From contig JAICOJ010000007.1 of the NCBI GenBank assembly GCA_025930755.1, forward strand, positions 1 to 64,000: 64,000 nt of DNA, written 5' to 3'. The notes below the pieces were generated by a model. The model was not told where the DNA came from. It searched no databases and saw nothing but the letters and a program-made list of their open reading frames with translations. Positions 23,613 through 34,000 of this stretch are shown piece by piece. Each line of letters begins with the position of its first letter. Positions within the stretch are counted from its first letter, which is position 1. The DNA is from Gemmatimonadaceae bacterium. Its GTDB lineage: Bacteria > Gemmatimonadota > Gemmatimonadetes > Gemmatimonadales > Gemmatimonadaceae. The position numbers and the translations under genes were made by a program.

Positions 23613-26474
23613 TCACGATGCCTGCAAGCGCGTCAGAAGGCGCGTCGTCTCCTCTTCGGGCTCCGCCTCGAGTTCCGTCCGCAGCCGGTCGGCAAAACGT
23701 CGATAGGCCCGAAGCGCTTGTGAGCGGTCGCCGGCTTCCGCGAGGCAGTACATGAGCGCTCGCAACGCCTCCTCGTGCAGCTCGTCGCGCGCGAGCACGC
23801 GCCGGTACAACTCTGCGGCCTTCGCGTACCGCTCCTCCCGGGCGTAGTGAGCGGCGAGCTCCATCAGCGCATCGACGTAGACGCGCTGGAGGCGCTCACG
23901 ATGCTCCACGTGCCAGTCGCCCACCGGCTCACCATCCAGGAAGTCGCCCCGGTACCGCAGCAGCGCCTGATCAAGCGCCACCGCGGCTCGGTCGGACTGC
24001 CGCTTGAGCGCATGGCGCGCCGCGGACACCTCACGTTCGAAAGCGATCGCGTCGAATTCCTCGACCAGCGCCGGGTCGACGCGGTACCGGTCGTTGACCA
24101 CAACGACGATCTCGGGGCTGCCTAACGCCTTGCGAAGACGGTGGAGCGTGACGTGAAAGTTGTTTCGCAGCTGCGCCGTACTCGCGTCGGGCCAGAAGGC
24201 GAGCCCCGCCTGCTCCTTCGTGCGCCCTTCCGGATGCATGAGGAGATAGACGAGCAGCTCACGCGGCCGCGCCGACCCCCACGCGGATGGATCGACCGAC
24301 CGATCCCCGAGGAAAACCTGCAACGGCCCAAGCGCCAGCACACGCAGTCGCGAGCGGGCTCCATCGGTCGCGGACGTGTCATCCGCGTGTACGATGCGAT
24401 GCTCGGCGGTGTGGCGCGCGGCCTCGGCGAAACCGAGCTGCACGACTTCCGTGGTCGACAACGAGTGACCCGCGGCATAGATCTCGTCGAAGCGCGCGCC
24501 GAGCGATCCGCGCAGGCTCGCGAGCAGCTCGACGCGCTCGGCCGGGGTCGGCTCCGGGAGGGCGACCGCCAGCCGAGCGCGGTGCGCCTCCGTGCCAGCG
24601 ACGAGCCTCGCAGCGTCCTCGAAACGGCCACGACGTACCGCTAGGAACGCGACGACGTCCAGCGCGAGTGCGATTCCCCACCCGTCATTGATCGCCACCT
24701 CGCGCTCGAGGCTCTCCATGACGAGAGCGCACGCGTCCTCCATCCGCCCCCGCGCAAACTCGATGCGCGCCAGCGTCGCCAACGCGTGAGCGAGCGTCGT
24801 GGGGAGGTGATGCGTGCGTCCGACCTCCACGTTGGCGGCGATGAGCTCGTGCGCCATGTCGAAATCGCCCTGCGCATACGCCGCCCACCCGCGCCAGAAC
24901 CTGGCGAAGATCACGGCAATGTCGTGGGCTGGCCAGCCGCGCGTGAATCCGAGCGCTTCTTCCAGAATCGGCAGCGCGCGACCGATGTCGCCCCCGAGGA
25001 GACAGGAGGCACCGTACTTGGCGAGCGCGGACGCCGTGCCGGCGACGTCTCCGGCCGCACGCAACAGCGGGATTCCCGTCTCGAAGTCCATGCACGCGCG
25101 GTCGTACTCCCCCTGCGCAAGGGCGGTGAGGGCACTCGTCACCCAGGCGCGGCCACACAAGCGTGGCGTGCAGTCGGCGCCGAGGTCGAGCGCTCGGTCG
25201 GTGATCTGCCGGGCCTCGCGGAACTGCCCCACGGCGTACCAGAACCAGTACATCGCGCCGACGAAGCGCAGCGCGAGCTCGGCCCGCGACCTATCCGCGG
25301 CCGCCCAACTACACGCTGCGCGGAGGTTGTCGTGCTCGGCCACGAGCTGTGCGAGCCCCCGGGGAGAGTTCGAGCCTCCGACGATGTTAGGCTCCGCTTC
25401 TTCCACCACCGCGAGGAAGTACCTCGCAAAGCGCTCCTCGAGCGCCGGATTTTCACCCGCCTCGCGCAGTCGCTCGACGCCATACTGCCGAACCGTCTCC
25501 AGCATTCGGTAGCGCGCGATTCCGTCGCCCGGCTCCATGACGACGAGCGACTTGTCTACGAGCGCCGAGACGCCATCGAGGATGTCCTCCGCTTCGAGCG
25601 GCTCACCGGCGCAAATCGCCTCGGCGGCGTCGAGCGTGAACGTGCCGGCGAAGACCGCCAGTCGGCGGAGCAGCACCTGCTCGCGAGCGCCGAGGAGGCC
25701 ATGGCTCCAGTCCATCGCCGCGCGCAGCGTCCGATGGCGGGGAAGGGCGGTACGACTGCCTCCGGTGAGGAGACGGAAGGCGTTGTCGAGGCGATGCGCG
25801 ATCTGGTCGGGCGAAAGCACGCGCACGCGAGCGGCAGCCAGCTCGATGGCGAGTGGCATCCCATCCAGCCGGCGACAGATCTCGCCCACTGGCCTCGTGT
25901 TCGCGGACGTGAGCACGAACGATGGCAGGACGGCCTGCGCGCGGTCCACGAACAGCTGGACCGCCTCTGCGCTCGCGAGTGGTGGGACGAGCCACGCGGT
26001 CTCACTCGCGACTCCCAGCGCCTCACGACTGGTGGCGAGAACCGTTAGGCGCTGGCAGGCCCGGAGGAGCGAATCGACGAGCTCGGCGCAACGCTCGACC
26101 ACGTGCTCGCAGTTGTCGAGGACGAGCAGGACGCGCTCATGGGCGTGGGTGGCAGCGAGGAGCTCGGGCAGCGGTGTCCCGCCGACCTCGTGTACCTGAA
26201 ACGCGGCGGCGACGTGCTCGGGAAGGAGCTCCGCGTCGGCGAGCGGGGCGAGGTCGACCCACACGACGCGCTCGACGCTCGCTTTGGCGCGCGCCGCCAC
26301 CTCGGCGCCAAGGCGCGTCTTTCCGCTTCCGCCGGCCCCGGTGAGCGTGAGCAGTCGCACCGAGCCAACGAGACGCGTGAGCTCGCCGAGCTCACGCTCG
26401 CGGCCTACGAAACGCGTCAGATGGACCGGGAGCTCCGGGGCGGCGCTGGCGCTTTGGGACTCGAGGATGGTCAT
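23613..26474 (-). CDS. Large ATPase-TPR-SARP/BTAD transcriptional regulator
   Basis: A 953-residue regulator. An N-terminal STAND-type ATPase domain has Walker A GAGGSGKT (about 46-53) and VLLVLDNCEHV as the Walker B region. A long helical TPR-like middle follows. The C-terminal third carries an OmpR-like winged helix (LRVLALGPLQVFLGD... RPRELLVYLLMHPEGRTKEQ, then TLHRLRKALG) and a BTAD domain (YRGDFLDGEP... AAELYRRVLARDELHEEALRALMYCLAEAGD). This is the SARP/AfsR toolbox but with the DNA-binding part at the C-terminus rather than the N-terminus. It probably activates transcription after nucleotide-dependent assembly. Targets are unknown. It ends inside a CGTTAGG motif region. Confidence 0.9.
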   Translation of the reverse strand: MTILESQSASAAPELPVHLTRFVGRERELGELTRLVGSVRLLTLTGAGGSGKTRLGAEVAARAKASVERVVWVDLAPLADAELLPEHVAAAFQVHEVGGTPLPELLAATHAHERVLLVLDNCEHVVERCAELVDSLLRACQRLTVLATSREALGVASETAWLVPPLASAEAVQLFVDRAQAVLPSFVLTSANTRPVGEICRRLDGMPLAIELAAARVRVLSPDQIAHRLDNAFRLLTGGSRTALPRHRTLRAAMDWSHGLLGAREQVLLRRLAVFAGTFTLDAAEAICAGEPLEAEDILDGVSALVDKSLVVMEPGDGIARYRMLETVRQYGVERLREAGENPALEERFARYFLAVVEEAEPNIVGGSNSPRGLAQLVAEHDNLRAACSWAAADRSRAELALRFVGAMYWFWYAVGQFREARQITDRALDLGADCTPRLCGRAWVTSALTALAQGEYDRACMDFETGIPLLRAAGDVAGTASALAKYGASCLLGGDIGRALPILEEALGFTRGWPAHDIAVIFARFWRGWAAYAQGDFDMAHELIAANVEVGRTHHLPTTLAHALATLARIEFARGRMEDACALVMESLEREVAINDGWGIALALDVVAFLAVRRGRFEDAARLVAGTEAHRARLAVALPEPTPAERVELLASLRGSLGARFDEIYAAGHSLSTTEVVQLGFAEAARHTAEHRIVHADDTSATDGARSRLRVLALGPLQVFLGDRSVDPSAWGSARPRELLVYLLMHPEGRTKEQAGLAFWPDASTAQLRNNFHVTLHRLRKALGSPEIVVVVNDRYRVDPALVEEFDAIAFEREVSAARHALKRQSDRAAVALDQALLRYRGDFLDGEPVGDWHVEHRERLQRVYVDALMELAAHYAREERYAKAAELYRRVLARDELHEEALRALMYCLAEAGDRSQALRAYRRFADRLRTELEAEPEEETTRLLTRLQAS

Positions 26475-26520
26475 TCGCGGCGGGCAGGCGGGTCAACAAT
26501 AGGGCCGGGACCCGCTCGCA

Positions 26521-27021
26521 TCAAGCAGCGAGAAATCCTGTAATGAGTCGGACGATTTCCTCTACCGGTTGGCCGTCGCGGACGATGATCAGCGGCACCG
26601 AGGCCTGCCCGGTTGCGGCCGCCAACGCTCCTCCGACATCGTGCTCGCCCCCAGCGTCGTGTGGCACGAGGGCGATCCGCGCGACCTGATCGAGGCCGAG
26701 CAGCGTCAACTCCAGAATGGGAATGCAGAAGCGGTCCGCCCCCACGATGCCGACGTTCGACATTCCCAGACCTTCGAGGAAATCGGCGAGCCAATCGGCG
26801 ATGTCTGCGTCGGCCTCCGGGGGTTCCGGGAGGATCACGCGAAAACGCGAACCAAGCGTCGCGAGAAGCTCGGGCCACGGGGGCTTCGGGTAGCCGGTCG
26901 CGAGGATGATGACGATAGTGCGGCCCGTCCCGCTGCGGCGATAGCGCATGACTCGGTCGTTGGCGCGCACTTCCGCCCACTCCTGAGGGATGCGAGGGGG
27001 CTCGAGGGACAGGTTCGGCAT
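26521..27021 (-). CDS. Alpha/beta-hydrolase-like protein with an unusual nucleophile elbow
   Basis: A 166-residue compact alpha/beta-hydrolase-like protein. It has the first strand TIVIILATGYPKPPW, the later VGIVGADRFCIPILE, and a C-terminal VPLIIVRDGQPVEEIV. At the nucleophile elbow the GxSxG serine is replaced: GADRFC has Asp at the Ser position, as in haloalkane dehalogenase-like enzymes, or else the protein is inactive. No signal peptide. It lies 46 bp upstream of the large regulator in the same orientation, so the two may be co-transcribed. Confidence 0.65.
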   Translation of the reverse strand: MPNLSLEPPRIPQEWAEVRANDRVMRYRRSGTGRTIVIILATGYPKPPWPELLATLGSRFRVILPEPPEADADIADWLADFLEGLGMSNVGIVGADRFCIPILELTLLGLDQVARIALVPHDAGGEHDVGGALAAATGQASVPLIIVRDGQPVEEIVRLITGFLAA

Positions 27022-27186
27022 GCCGCGGATAGTAGGCTCGACCGCTTACCGACCGCTTACGGCGTATGGGCGGTGGAGGTGGCCTGGTCGCGTTACGCGG
27101 GTCGTAAGCGGCGGGTGCGATCGTCTCCGGCGTTCACCGCGTCCGACATCACGCCGCCCCCGCGGCCTGTACACAAGGAGGGCCCA

Positions 27187-28074
27187 ATGCCCCGCATCCG
27201 CATTTTCTTCGCTGCGAGCGCCGTTCTCGCGACTGTCCTCGCTGCTACCAGCGTTTCGTCGCTCTCCGGTGCCGGCAAGGAGGCGCCGGAGATGACACGG
27301 CGCTACGGAACGACCGTGAAGCTCGGGAACGCACGCGCTCGCGCGTACGTCAACGTCGACGACAAGAGCGGCGCCCCGATCGAGATCGGCGTGGCGCTCG
27401 ATGAGAAGGCGCTCGAAGGTCTCCCGTCGATTGGCACCGGCCATCACGGCACGCACGTGATGCCCCACACCTATATCCTCGAGCTGCCCGAGCAGTATGC
27501 GAAGCCGTTCAAGTTCGTAGAGCTGAACTGGAACCCCGCGGGTCACGAGCCCACCGGTGTGTACGAGGGTGTGCCGCACTTCGATTTCCATTTCTACACG
27601 ATCACGCAGGCGGAGCGTGAGGCGATCGTCCCGGGCGATCCGCAGTTTGCGGCGAAGGCGAACAACGTCCCGGCGCCCGAGTACGTGCCGCCGTTCAACG
27701 CGGCACTCGCGCCTCCCGGCCTCAACCCGTCCGATGTCGCCGTCCCGAAGATGGGCGTGCACTGGGTCGATGTGCGCTCTCCCGAGCTGCAGCGTCTGCT
27801 CAACAAGCCGGAGGCGTACAAGCCGTTCACGGCCACGTTCATCCACGGATCGTGGGACGGACGCCTGACGTTCTGGGAGCCGATGATCACGCGGTCGCAC
27901 ATTCTCGAAACGAAGACGGCGGTTGATCCGGCGGTACGCGACCAGATCATTCCGATCCCGACGCCTGCGCGCTACCAGGCAGCGGGGTACTACCCGAGCG
28001 CGTATCGTATCACGTGGGACGGAAAGGCGAAGGAGTATCGCATCGCGCTGACGCAGCTCACGTGGTGGGAGTGA
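27187..28074 (+). CDS. Exported TTHB210-like (DUF5602) domain protein
   Basis: A 295-residue protein with a signal peptide (about 1-26) and the TTHB210-like pattern, including HGTHVMPHTYILELP, ELNWNPAGHEPTGVYEGVPHFDFHFYT and a C-terminal FWEPMITRSHIL. The many His/Asp residues (HFDFHFY) suggest a metal site, but no function has been established for the family. ATG 27187 has a strong AAGGAGG 8 bp upstream; the track ORF starting at 26569 merges an unrelated upstream frame. A hairpin 40 bp downstream likely ends the transcript. Confidence 0.82.
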   Translation: MPRIRIFFAASAVLATVLAATSVSSLSGAGKEAPEMTRRYGTTVKLGNARARAYVNVDDKSGAPIEIGVALDEKALEGLPSIGTGHHGTHVMPHTYILELPEQYAKPFKFVELNWNPAGHEPTGVYEGVPHFDFHFYTITQAEREAIVPGDPQFAAKANNVPAPEYVPPFNAALAPPGLNPSDVAVPKMGVHWVDVRSPELQRLLNKPEAYKPFTATFIHGSWDGRLTFWEPMITRSHILETKTAVDPAVRDQIIPIPTPARYQAAGYYPSAYRITWDGKAKEYRIALTQLTWWE

Positions 28075-28113
28075 ATCGCGGTCCCGCTCGCGCCTCGGTT
28101 CGCGGTTGACCGG

Positions 28114-28143
28114 CGGGCGCCTGCGTAGTCGCGCAGGCGCCCG
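28114..28143 (+). terminator. Stem-loop after the TTHB210-like gene
   Basis: A perfect 12-bp stem, CGGGCGCCTGCG, pairs with CGCAGGCGCCCG around a TAGTCG loop. It lies about 40 bp after the stop at 28074. There is no clear T tract, so it is either a weak intrinsic terminator or a 3'-end protecting hairpin. Confidence 0.6.
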
Positions 28144-28324
28144 CTTCGCACGCTCAGCAGGCAGTCCTGGCGCGCAAGGGCCGCCGAGACCTCGTCACCG
28201 CGCGCCCAACGATCGCTCGGGAGGAATGTTCGAGTTGCTCGGTCGAGTCTCGTGATGCGGGATCGTCGAAGTGTTGGCCGCTGTTCCGGGATCAAACGCG
28301 CACCCATGGCCGACAAGTCTCGAT

Positions 28325-28732
28325 CTACTTGATCTTCACTTTCTCGATCTCGGGGTTCGGCGTGAATGCGTCACCGAAATCCTCGACCTCCGACACCTTG
28401 CGGATCTCGACCTGCGCCTCGCCGTTCGGAAAGATGTTCGGAGTGCGCTTCACCCACTCGATCGCGGCTTGCAGCGACTCCACCTGAATGATCGAGAAGC
28501 CCGCCACGAGCTCCTTCGTCTCGGTGAACGGGCCATCGATGACGGTGCGCTTGTCGCCGCTGAAATTCACGCGCGCACCCTGCGAGGTCGGGGCGAGCCC
28601 CTCAGCGGCGAGGAGGATACCGGCCTTCGCGAGCTCCTCGTTGTACGTCTGCATCGCGGCAAACTCTTCGGGCTTCGGCAGATCGCCCGCCTCCGATTCC
28701 TTCGTCGCCATGACCATGACCATGAAACGCAT
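28325..28732 (-). CDS. YCII-related (DGPF) domain protein
   Basis: A 135-residue YCII/DGPF-family protein: MRFMVMVMATKESEAGDLPKPEEFAAM at the start and the diagnostic VIDGPFTETKELVAGFSIIQVESLQAAIEWV in the middle. These ferredoxin-like fold proteins often accompany ECF sigma factor genes; none is adjacent here. ATG 28732 is supported by AGGAG 6 bp upstream, while the track start at 28912 adds a non-conserved stretch. The function is unknown beyond family membership. Confidence 0.87.
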   Translation of the reverse strand: MRFMVMVMATKESEAGDLPKPEEFAAMQTYNEELAKAGILLAAEGLAPTSQGARVNFSGDKRTVIDGPFTETKELVAGFSIIQVESLQAAIEWVKRTPNIFPNGEAQVEIRKVSEVEDFGDAFTPNPEIEKVKIK

Positions 28733-29023
28733 TGCGCTCTCCTGAATTCGGCTCGTGACGGATGCCGCACGCTTCGCGGCCTCACTACACGTCGAACAAG
28801 ACCGGTGAAAATCGACACGAGCTTCGAGAAAGTCGCAAAACTGTCGGGTTGAAGAACTTGGCTCATCCGGGGAGTGAAACGGCCAGCGATGTCCCGTTCC
28901 GGCCGATCGCACGCGCCCATGATTTCATGAGTGCTTCGCTACCACCGGCGGAGGAGTGGCCGACTACCGGAAGCCGGCCCGGTCGCCCGTCAGCCGCAGC
29001 CCTCGTTAGGTGACACGGCGCCC
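28733..29023. other. Intergenic gap with no recognised feature
   Basis: About 290 bp between the YCII protein start and the TspO stop. It contains the YCII ribosome site at its left end and one CGTTAGG at 29004. I see no plausible gene, tRNA or strong terminator in it. Confidence 0.5.
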
Positions 29024-29566
29024 CTACAGCTGGCCGGGATTGCGCTGCCAGATTGCCCAGGTCAATGCCATCGCGAAGCTCACCCAGCCCAGGTACGGCG
29101 CGAGGCACCACGCGGCCACCGGTCGCACTCGGCCAAAGTGCCAAGTCGTAATGGCCACGGCCAGCCACAGCAAGGCGATCTCGCCAAATGCGATCGCGCC
29201 CTCTCGCCAGGCGAAGAAGAGCCACGTCCAAAGAGCGTTTAGCCCCAGCTGGCCCACGAATAGCGCCAGTCCACGTCGTCGGCTGGAGCGTCCCGCGGAC
29301 GTCGCGGGCTGGGCGCGCCATACCGGCCAGGCCGCGACACCCATGAGTACGTAAAGGGCCGACCAGACCGGCCCGAACAGCCAGCCCGGAGGTGCCCAGC
29401 TTGGCTTCGACAAGCTGCCGTAGAAGACCCCGGCGTCGCGCGATGCGATCCCACCGATGGCGCCCGCCGTCACGGCAAGCACGACCCACCCGAGGAGCGC
29501 CAACCAACTCGGCGCTCCGCGCCGCGCGGCCGTGGTCTGCGCGTCCAATGCATTGTGTTGACCCAT
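29024..29566 (-). CDS. tspO: TspO/MBR family membrane protein
   Basis: A 180-residue membrane protein with five helices and the TspO signatures LSKPSWAPPGWLFGPVWSALYVLMG and LNALWTWLFFAWREGAIA. TspO proteins bind tetrapyrroles such as protoporphyrin and affect pigment and stress regulation. There is a longer than usual polar N-terminus (about 20 residues). It lies on its own between two unrelated genes. TspO is frequent in bacteria that make or handle porphyrins, which would fit the oxidase-like genes in this window, but I infer no direct link. Confidence 0.93.
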   Translation of the reverse strand: MGQHNALDAQTTAARRGAPSWLALLGWVVLAVTAGAIGGIASRDAGVFYGSLSKPSWAPPGWLFGPVWSALYVLMGVAAWPVWRAQPATSAGRSSRRRGLALFVGQLGLNALWTWLFFAWREGAIAFGEIALLWLAVAITTWHFGRVRPVAAWCLAPYLGWVSFAMALTWAIWQRNPGQL

Positions 29567-29737
29567 GGCTCACCGAGAATGTATGCGTGTCACCGCTTCG
29601 TGTTCTGCGGCATGGCCGCGGACATCGTCCGAGCTGCGGAGGCGGGCGCCGCTACGCGTTAGGATCGGACGATGAGCCATGGCCGTGGCGCCGGCGGGTT
29701 GCCGCATCCTGGATGTGCGAGGGCCGACCGGCCAGGT

Positions 29738-30913
29738 CTATCGCGCCGCCTCGAGCAGGGATCGGCTGAGGGCTCGCGGGTCAGCGCCGCTGGCGTTGAT
29801 CAGCACGACGACCCCGATCTGTTCTGACGGAGAGAGGAGTACGTTGCTCGCAAACCCCGGATCGCCGCCGCTGTGATAGACCAATTGGCGACCATCTTGT
29901 ACCGGAAGGAACCAGCTGAGACCAATGGCCAGGCTGTCGTATGGGAACACGTAGCCCGCCCTGCGTGTCTGCTCCGCGATGGTCGCTCGGATGTCCCGAT
30001 GTGGACGCCACAGGTCATCGTAGGCGGACGCGGGCAGAATCCGTCGCTGGTCTAGGGTACCGCGCCCGAGGTTGGCGGCTGCCCATCGAAGCATGTCGTC
30101 GAGGGTGGAGTGCAGCGTGGAGCTCCCCGCATGGCGGCGATTGTAGGGATAGTAGCCGACGAGACTGCCATCGCGCCGGTGACCACGCGCCATCCGTGCG
30201 GAGTCGAGATCGCTCATCAACAGCGTGCTCCGGCGCATGCCCAGCGGCGTCAGGATGCGCCGTTGAACAACGGCTTCGAAGGGCTGGCCGTCGGCCTTGG
30301 CGATCGCGTCGGCGAGCACGTCGAAGCCGCGGTTGCTGTAGCGCCACTCTGATCCGGGGACGAAGTCGAGACGCAGGGACGCCAGGCTCCGAACGTATCG
30401 CTCAACCGCCCCGTCATCGTACTCCGGGGTGGTCCAGCGGAAGTCGTTGGTGTCGCCCGTGCCGGCGGTGTGGGTCAGCAAATGCCGGATGGCGATCTGG
30501 TCAGCGCCCGGTCCCTGCATCGAGAAGTACGGCAGATACCGTTGCAGCGGACAATCGAGGCACATCTTGCCGTCCGCCACGAGCTGCATAACGGCGGTCG
30601 CGACGAACGTCTTGGTGACCGACGCGAGGTGGAAGACGGTCTCGCCGTCGATCGGCGGCGACCCGGCTCCGGCCTGATGGCCCACGCCCATTCGAAGAAC
30701 GACCTCGCCGCGCCGCCAGACCCCCGCGGCAAGCCCGGGCAGTCGATGCTGGTCCGCAAAGTCGCGGACGATCGCCTCGAGTGCCTCGGTGCTACCTGAC
30801 TGGGTGCGAACCGGCTGGCTGCTGCGCGGGCATGCCAGAACGCACAACAGCGCTCCGATCGCCACCCATACGGCGCTCCCGCGAGCGATGATCGAGTGCG
30901 GCAGAATGCTCAC
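29738..30913 (-). CDS. Beta-lactamase-fold serine hydrolase lipoprotein
   Basis: A 391-residue serine hydrolase of the beta-lactamase/D-alanyl-D-alanine carboxypeptidase-like family. Motifs: SVTK (S98, K101), YSN (Y192-N194) and HSGG near the C-terminus, the standard set. The N-terminus has a lipoprotein signal, VLAC (Cys about 28), so it is likely envelope-anchored. Probable substrates are esters or short D-amino-acid peptides. It is a second, more typical member beside the one at 8321. Downstream of the large MoxR/vWA operon, it has its own upstream region with a hairpin. Confidence 0.9.
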   Translation of the reverse strand: MSILPHSIIARGSAVWVAIGALLCVLACPRSSQPVRTQSGSTEALEAIVRDFADQHRLPGLAAGVWRRGEVVLRMGVGHQAGAGSPPIDGETVFHLASVTKTFVATAVMQLVADGKMCLDCPLQRYLPYFSMQGPGADQIAIRHLLTHTAGTGDTNDFRWTTPEYDDGAVERYVRSLASLRLDFVPGSEWRYSNRGFDVLADAIAKADGQPFEAVVQRRILTPLGMRRSTLLMSDLDSARMARGHRRDGSLVGYYPYNRRHAGSSTLHSTLDDMLRWAAANLGRGTLDQRRILPASAYDDLWRPHRDIRATIAEQTRRAGYVFPYDSLAIGLSWFLPVQDGRQLVYHSGGDPGFASNVLLSPSEQIGVVVLINASGADPRALSRSLLEAAR

Positions 30914-30978
30914 TTGACTGAGCGGAACAGGGGCGTTTCACCTTCCAGCAGTCTGCCCCGAAGGGGCGGGGCGCTCCG

Positions 30979-30999
30979 CCGTCGCACGGAGTGCGACGG
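30979..30999. terminator. Stem-loop between the DUF4175-like and serine hydrolase genes
   Basis: A 9-bp perfect stem, CCGTCGCAC and GTGCGACGG, with a GGA loop. It is the only strong hairpin between the end of the long operon (31098) and the start of the serine hydrolase (30913). No T tract follows in either direction, so its role as terminator is uncertain. Confidence 0.45.
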
Positions 31000-31097
31000 G
31001 CAGTAAAATGTGATGGCTTTCTCAACATTCGCGCTCGACAGGTGCAGACGCTAGTTCTGCCGCGCCCTTTCGGCCACGCCGCTATCCGCGCCTGACC

Positions 31098-34000
31098 CTA
31101 CCGCTTCTGCGCCGCCGCTTCGCGCCGCGCCAATGCCTTGTAATACTCCTCAACCATCTTCCGATACTCCGCCGGCACGTCCGACGTCCCGCCCAGCAAC
31201 GGCCGATCCGTCAGATCCCCCTCCATCGCCCGCCGCAGCGCGAACTCGAATCCCTTGAAGCCCTCGACCACCGCGCTCTGCAACCGCTGCAGCTCCTCCG
31301 CATCGTCGTACACCCGCGCCGATTCCAGTGCGCGAAGCTGCGCGATCATCCGGTCGAGCTGCGACACATCCACGCCTTCGCGCGAAAGCTCCCGCCGCAG
31401 GGCCTCCGCATCCGCCCGGCGCTCACGATATTCACGCGAGAACTGACGAATCTGCTCCGGCGTAAGATTGCGTCCGCCACCGACGCGCGCACCCTGGCCA
31501 CCGCCTGACGAGGCCGTCGGACTCCCCTCACGACCGCCCTCTCCCTGCTGCCCCTGCTGCCCCTGCTGCCCCTGCTGTCCCTGCTGCCCCTGCTGCCCCT
31601 GCTGCCCCTGCTGCCCCTGAGGACCCTGAGGACCCTCCGCTTCCCGCGCCCTCTCCTCCAGCGACTCCAGTCCACGGGCGATATCGCGCGCCTGGTCCAG
31701 CGCCCGGCCCGCTCGCCGCTCACTCGGCTCACGCACCGCGCCCGCCGCCTCCTCGATCCGCTTCTTCACATCCTCGACCGAGCTGCCGATCTGCTCCTCC
31801 ATGCTGCGGGCGTACTCCGGCGATCCACCCTGCACGACGCCCTTCGAGAAGAGAATGCGCTCGCGGAGGCGAGTCTCGCGAATCGCGTTCGCCGCTTCCT
31901 GCAGCTTGCGCGACGCATCACGCTGCTCGCGCCGCGCCTCGGCTGACATACGATCCAGGCGCGCTTCAATGTCCGCCACCTCGTTCGCCATCGCGTCCTT
32001 CCGCTGCATGAGACGCGTCGACGCCCCCAGCTCACGATTGTCGCCCGCACGCAACTCCTCGACATCCTTCGCCACGTCACGCTGCTCTTGGGCCAGACGC
32101 TCCGCACGCTGCACGAGATCGCGCGCGTCGCGCTCCAGCCGCGACGTTCTTCCTTCGTCGAGTCGACGACGCGCCTCCTCCAGGCGACGCAGCGCCGCCG
32201 CCGCCTCGGCCGTCGATTGATCGCCCTGACCAGTCGCGGAACGGCGCATCGCGTTCGCGGCATCCCGGAGCCGGCGCGCCGCCTCGTCCATCTGCTGCGA
32301 TGACTGCTCGCGTGCCAGACGCTCGAGCTGACGCGCCAGCGCCTCCGTCTCCTGTGCCAGCTGCCGCTGCGATCCACCACCGGTCCCCGAGCGGGACATC
32401 TGCTCCGCGCGTGCCCGCATGCGCTCCGCCTCCTGCTGCTGACGGGCCGCGAGCTGCCGAAGACGCTCGAGCGCCTCGTCAACGCTGCGGTCCGCCTGCT
32501 CCCGCTCGCCTCGCTCCACCTGCTCGTACTGATTGCGCAGCTTGTCGTTCTCCAGCTCGAAGAGATCGGCCAGATCCTCGGCGTTCGGCTGCTCGCCACC
32601 GCCGCCGCCACCGGGCTGCCCATCGAAGCTCACCTGCACTTCCCGATAGGCCGCCTCGGCGCGCTGCAGATGCTGCAGCGCCTTCTGCTCGTGAGGCAGC
32701 GCTTCGCTCGCCTCACGCCGCGCCAGCCGCTCTTCCGCCTCCTTCATCGCCGCGATCGCCTGCGGTAGCTCGGCCGCGATCTTCTCCATCGTCGAGTCCG
32801 CCCCCAGCACGCCGCGCTGCTGCAATCGCTGCTCGAGCGTCGCCACCTGCTCGCGCAGCCGTCCCTGCGAGAGCAGGATCGTCGAGATGTTCTCGCGGGT
32901 CTCCTTGTCCGACGTCGCCGCGCGATCACGCACGGTCTTGAACGTCGCGGCGATGATCTCGCGCTGCCGTTGCGAAAGGGCGCCCGCCGCCGCGTCACCA
33001 CGCGAGCTTCCCGCGCCGCCGGCCTGCTCCGACTGACGATACTCGCGGTTGAACGGACGAATTTCCAGGAAGTAGATGTCGGTCGTCGCGGTCTTCGCGC
33101 CGGCGCGATCGGCGTCGGTGGCACGGGCAAAGTACGCGATGACGTCGCCAGGCTCGAGCGTCATCTCCTCCAGGTACAGCGTATGCCCCGCCGAGACGTC
33201 CTTCAGCCCGCGGCCGCCGTGGAGCGATACCTTCTTCTGCTCGCCGCCATTCACCGAGTACACGAGCTCGAGTCGCTGCACGCCGAAGTCATCCTCGGCG
33301 CGCGCTTCGATGAACACTTCCTCGAGCGACGACACCTTCGCGTCCCGCCCGGGCTTTGTGATCGAGACCGACGGCGCGCCGTCCTCCAGCATGTCGATCG
33401 CGTAGTCGAGCGACGCCGGCACGTACCGGCCGGCGGCGTCAGCCAGCTCCACCTTGTAGAACCCGCTGCGTGAGACGGTGATCTCTCCCGCAAGCGTGCC
33501 GCTATCACCCGGCGCGAGGAGGATGGTGTCCTTGCCGTCGAGCACGAGGCGACCTGCCGCCGTCGCGATCGTCGGCGTGATGGCGACGGTCACTTTGGTT
33601 GCACGCACGGCGGCGATGTCACCGCCATCCTCGACGTGATGCGGAGCCAGGCGCGTGTAGTCGGGATACCGATACTCCAGATCGATCTGCTTCACCGACG
33701 GAAGATCCGCGACGGAGATGCGGAACGCCGGGGACCGCACGGGTCCCGCCTCGACGTAATACTCCGTCTGCTGATCGACGTCGAAAAGCCGAATGGTGAA
33801 CCGCGCCGAGTCGGCGCCGCGTGGCATCGCGATGCGTTCGGGGTCACCGGTGCCGCGTGTCGCCACGAGCGTCACCTCCTCGGCGTCGAAGCCGCCGAGG
33901 TGCGCGTGGACCTCGAGATCGCCGCCCCGCGGAATCGTCGTGTCGCCGGGCGCGACCTGCACGGTGTACGGCATCGCCGCCTCCGCGGACCGCCATGGCG

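Noticed and set aside
31542-31620. GQQ tract as a collagen-like or amyloid domain
   Set aside because: Only about eight 3-residue units (GQQ) within a coiled-coil protein, best seen as a low-complexity linker.
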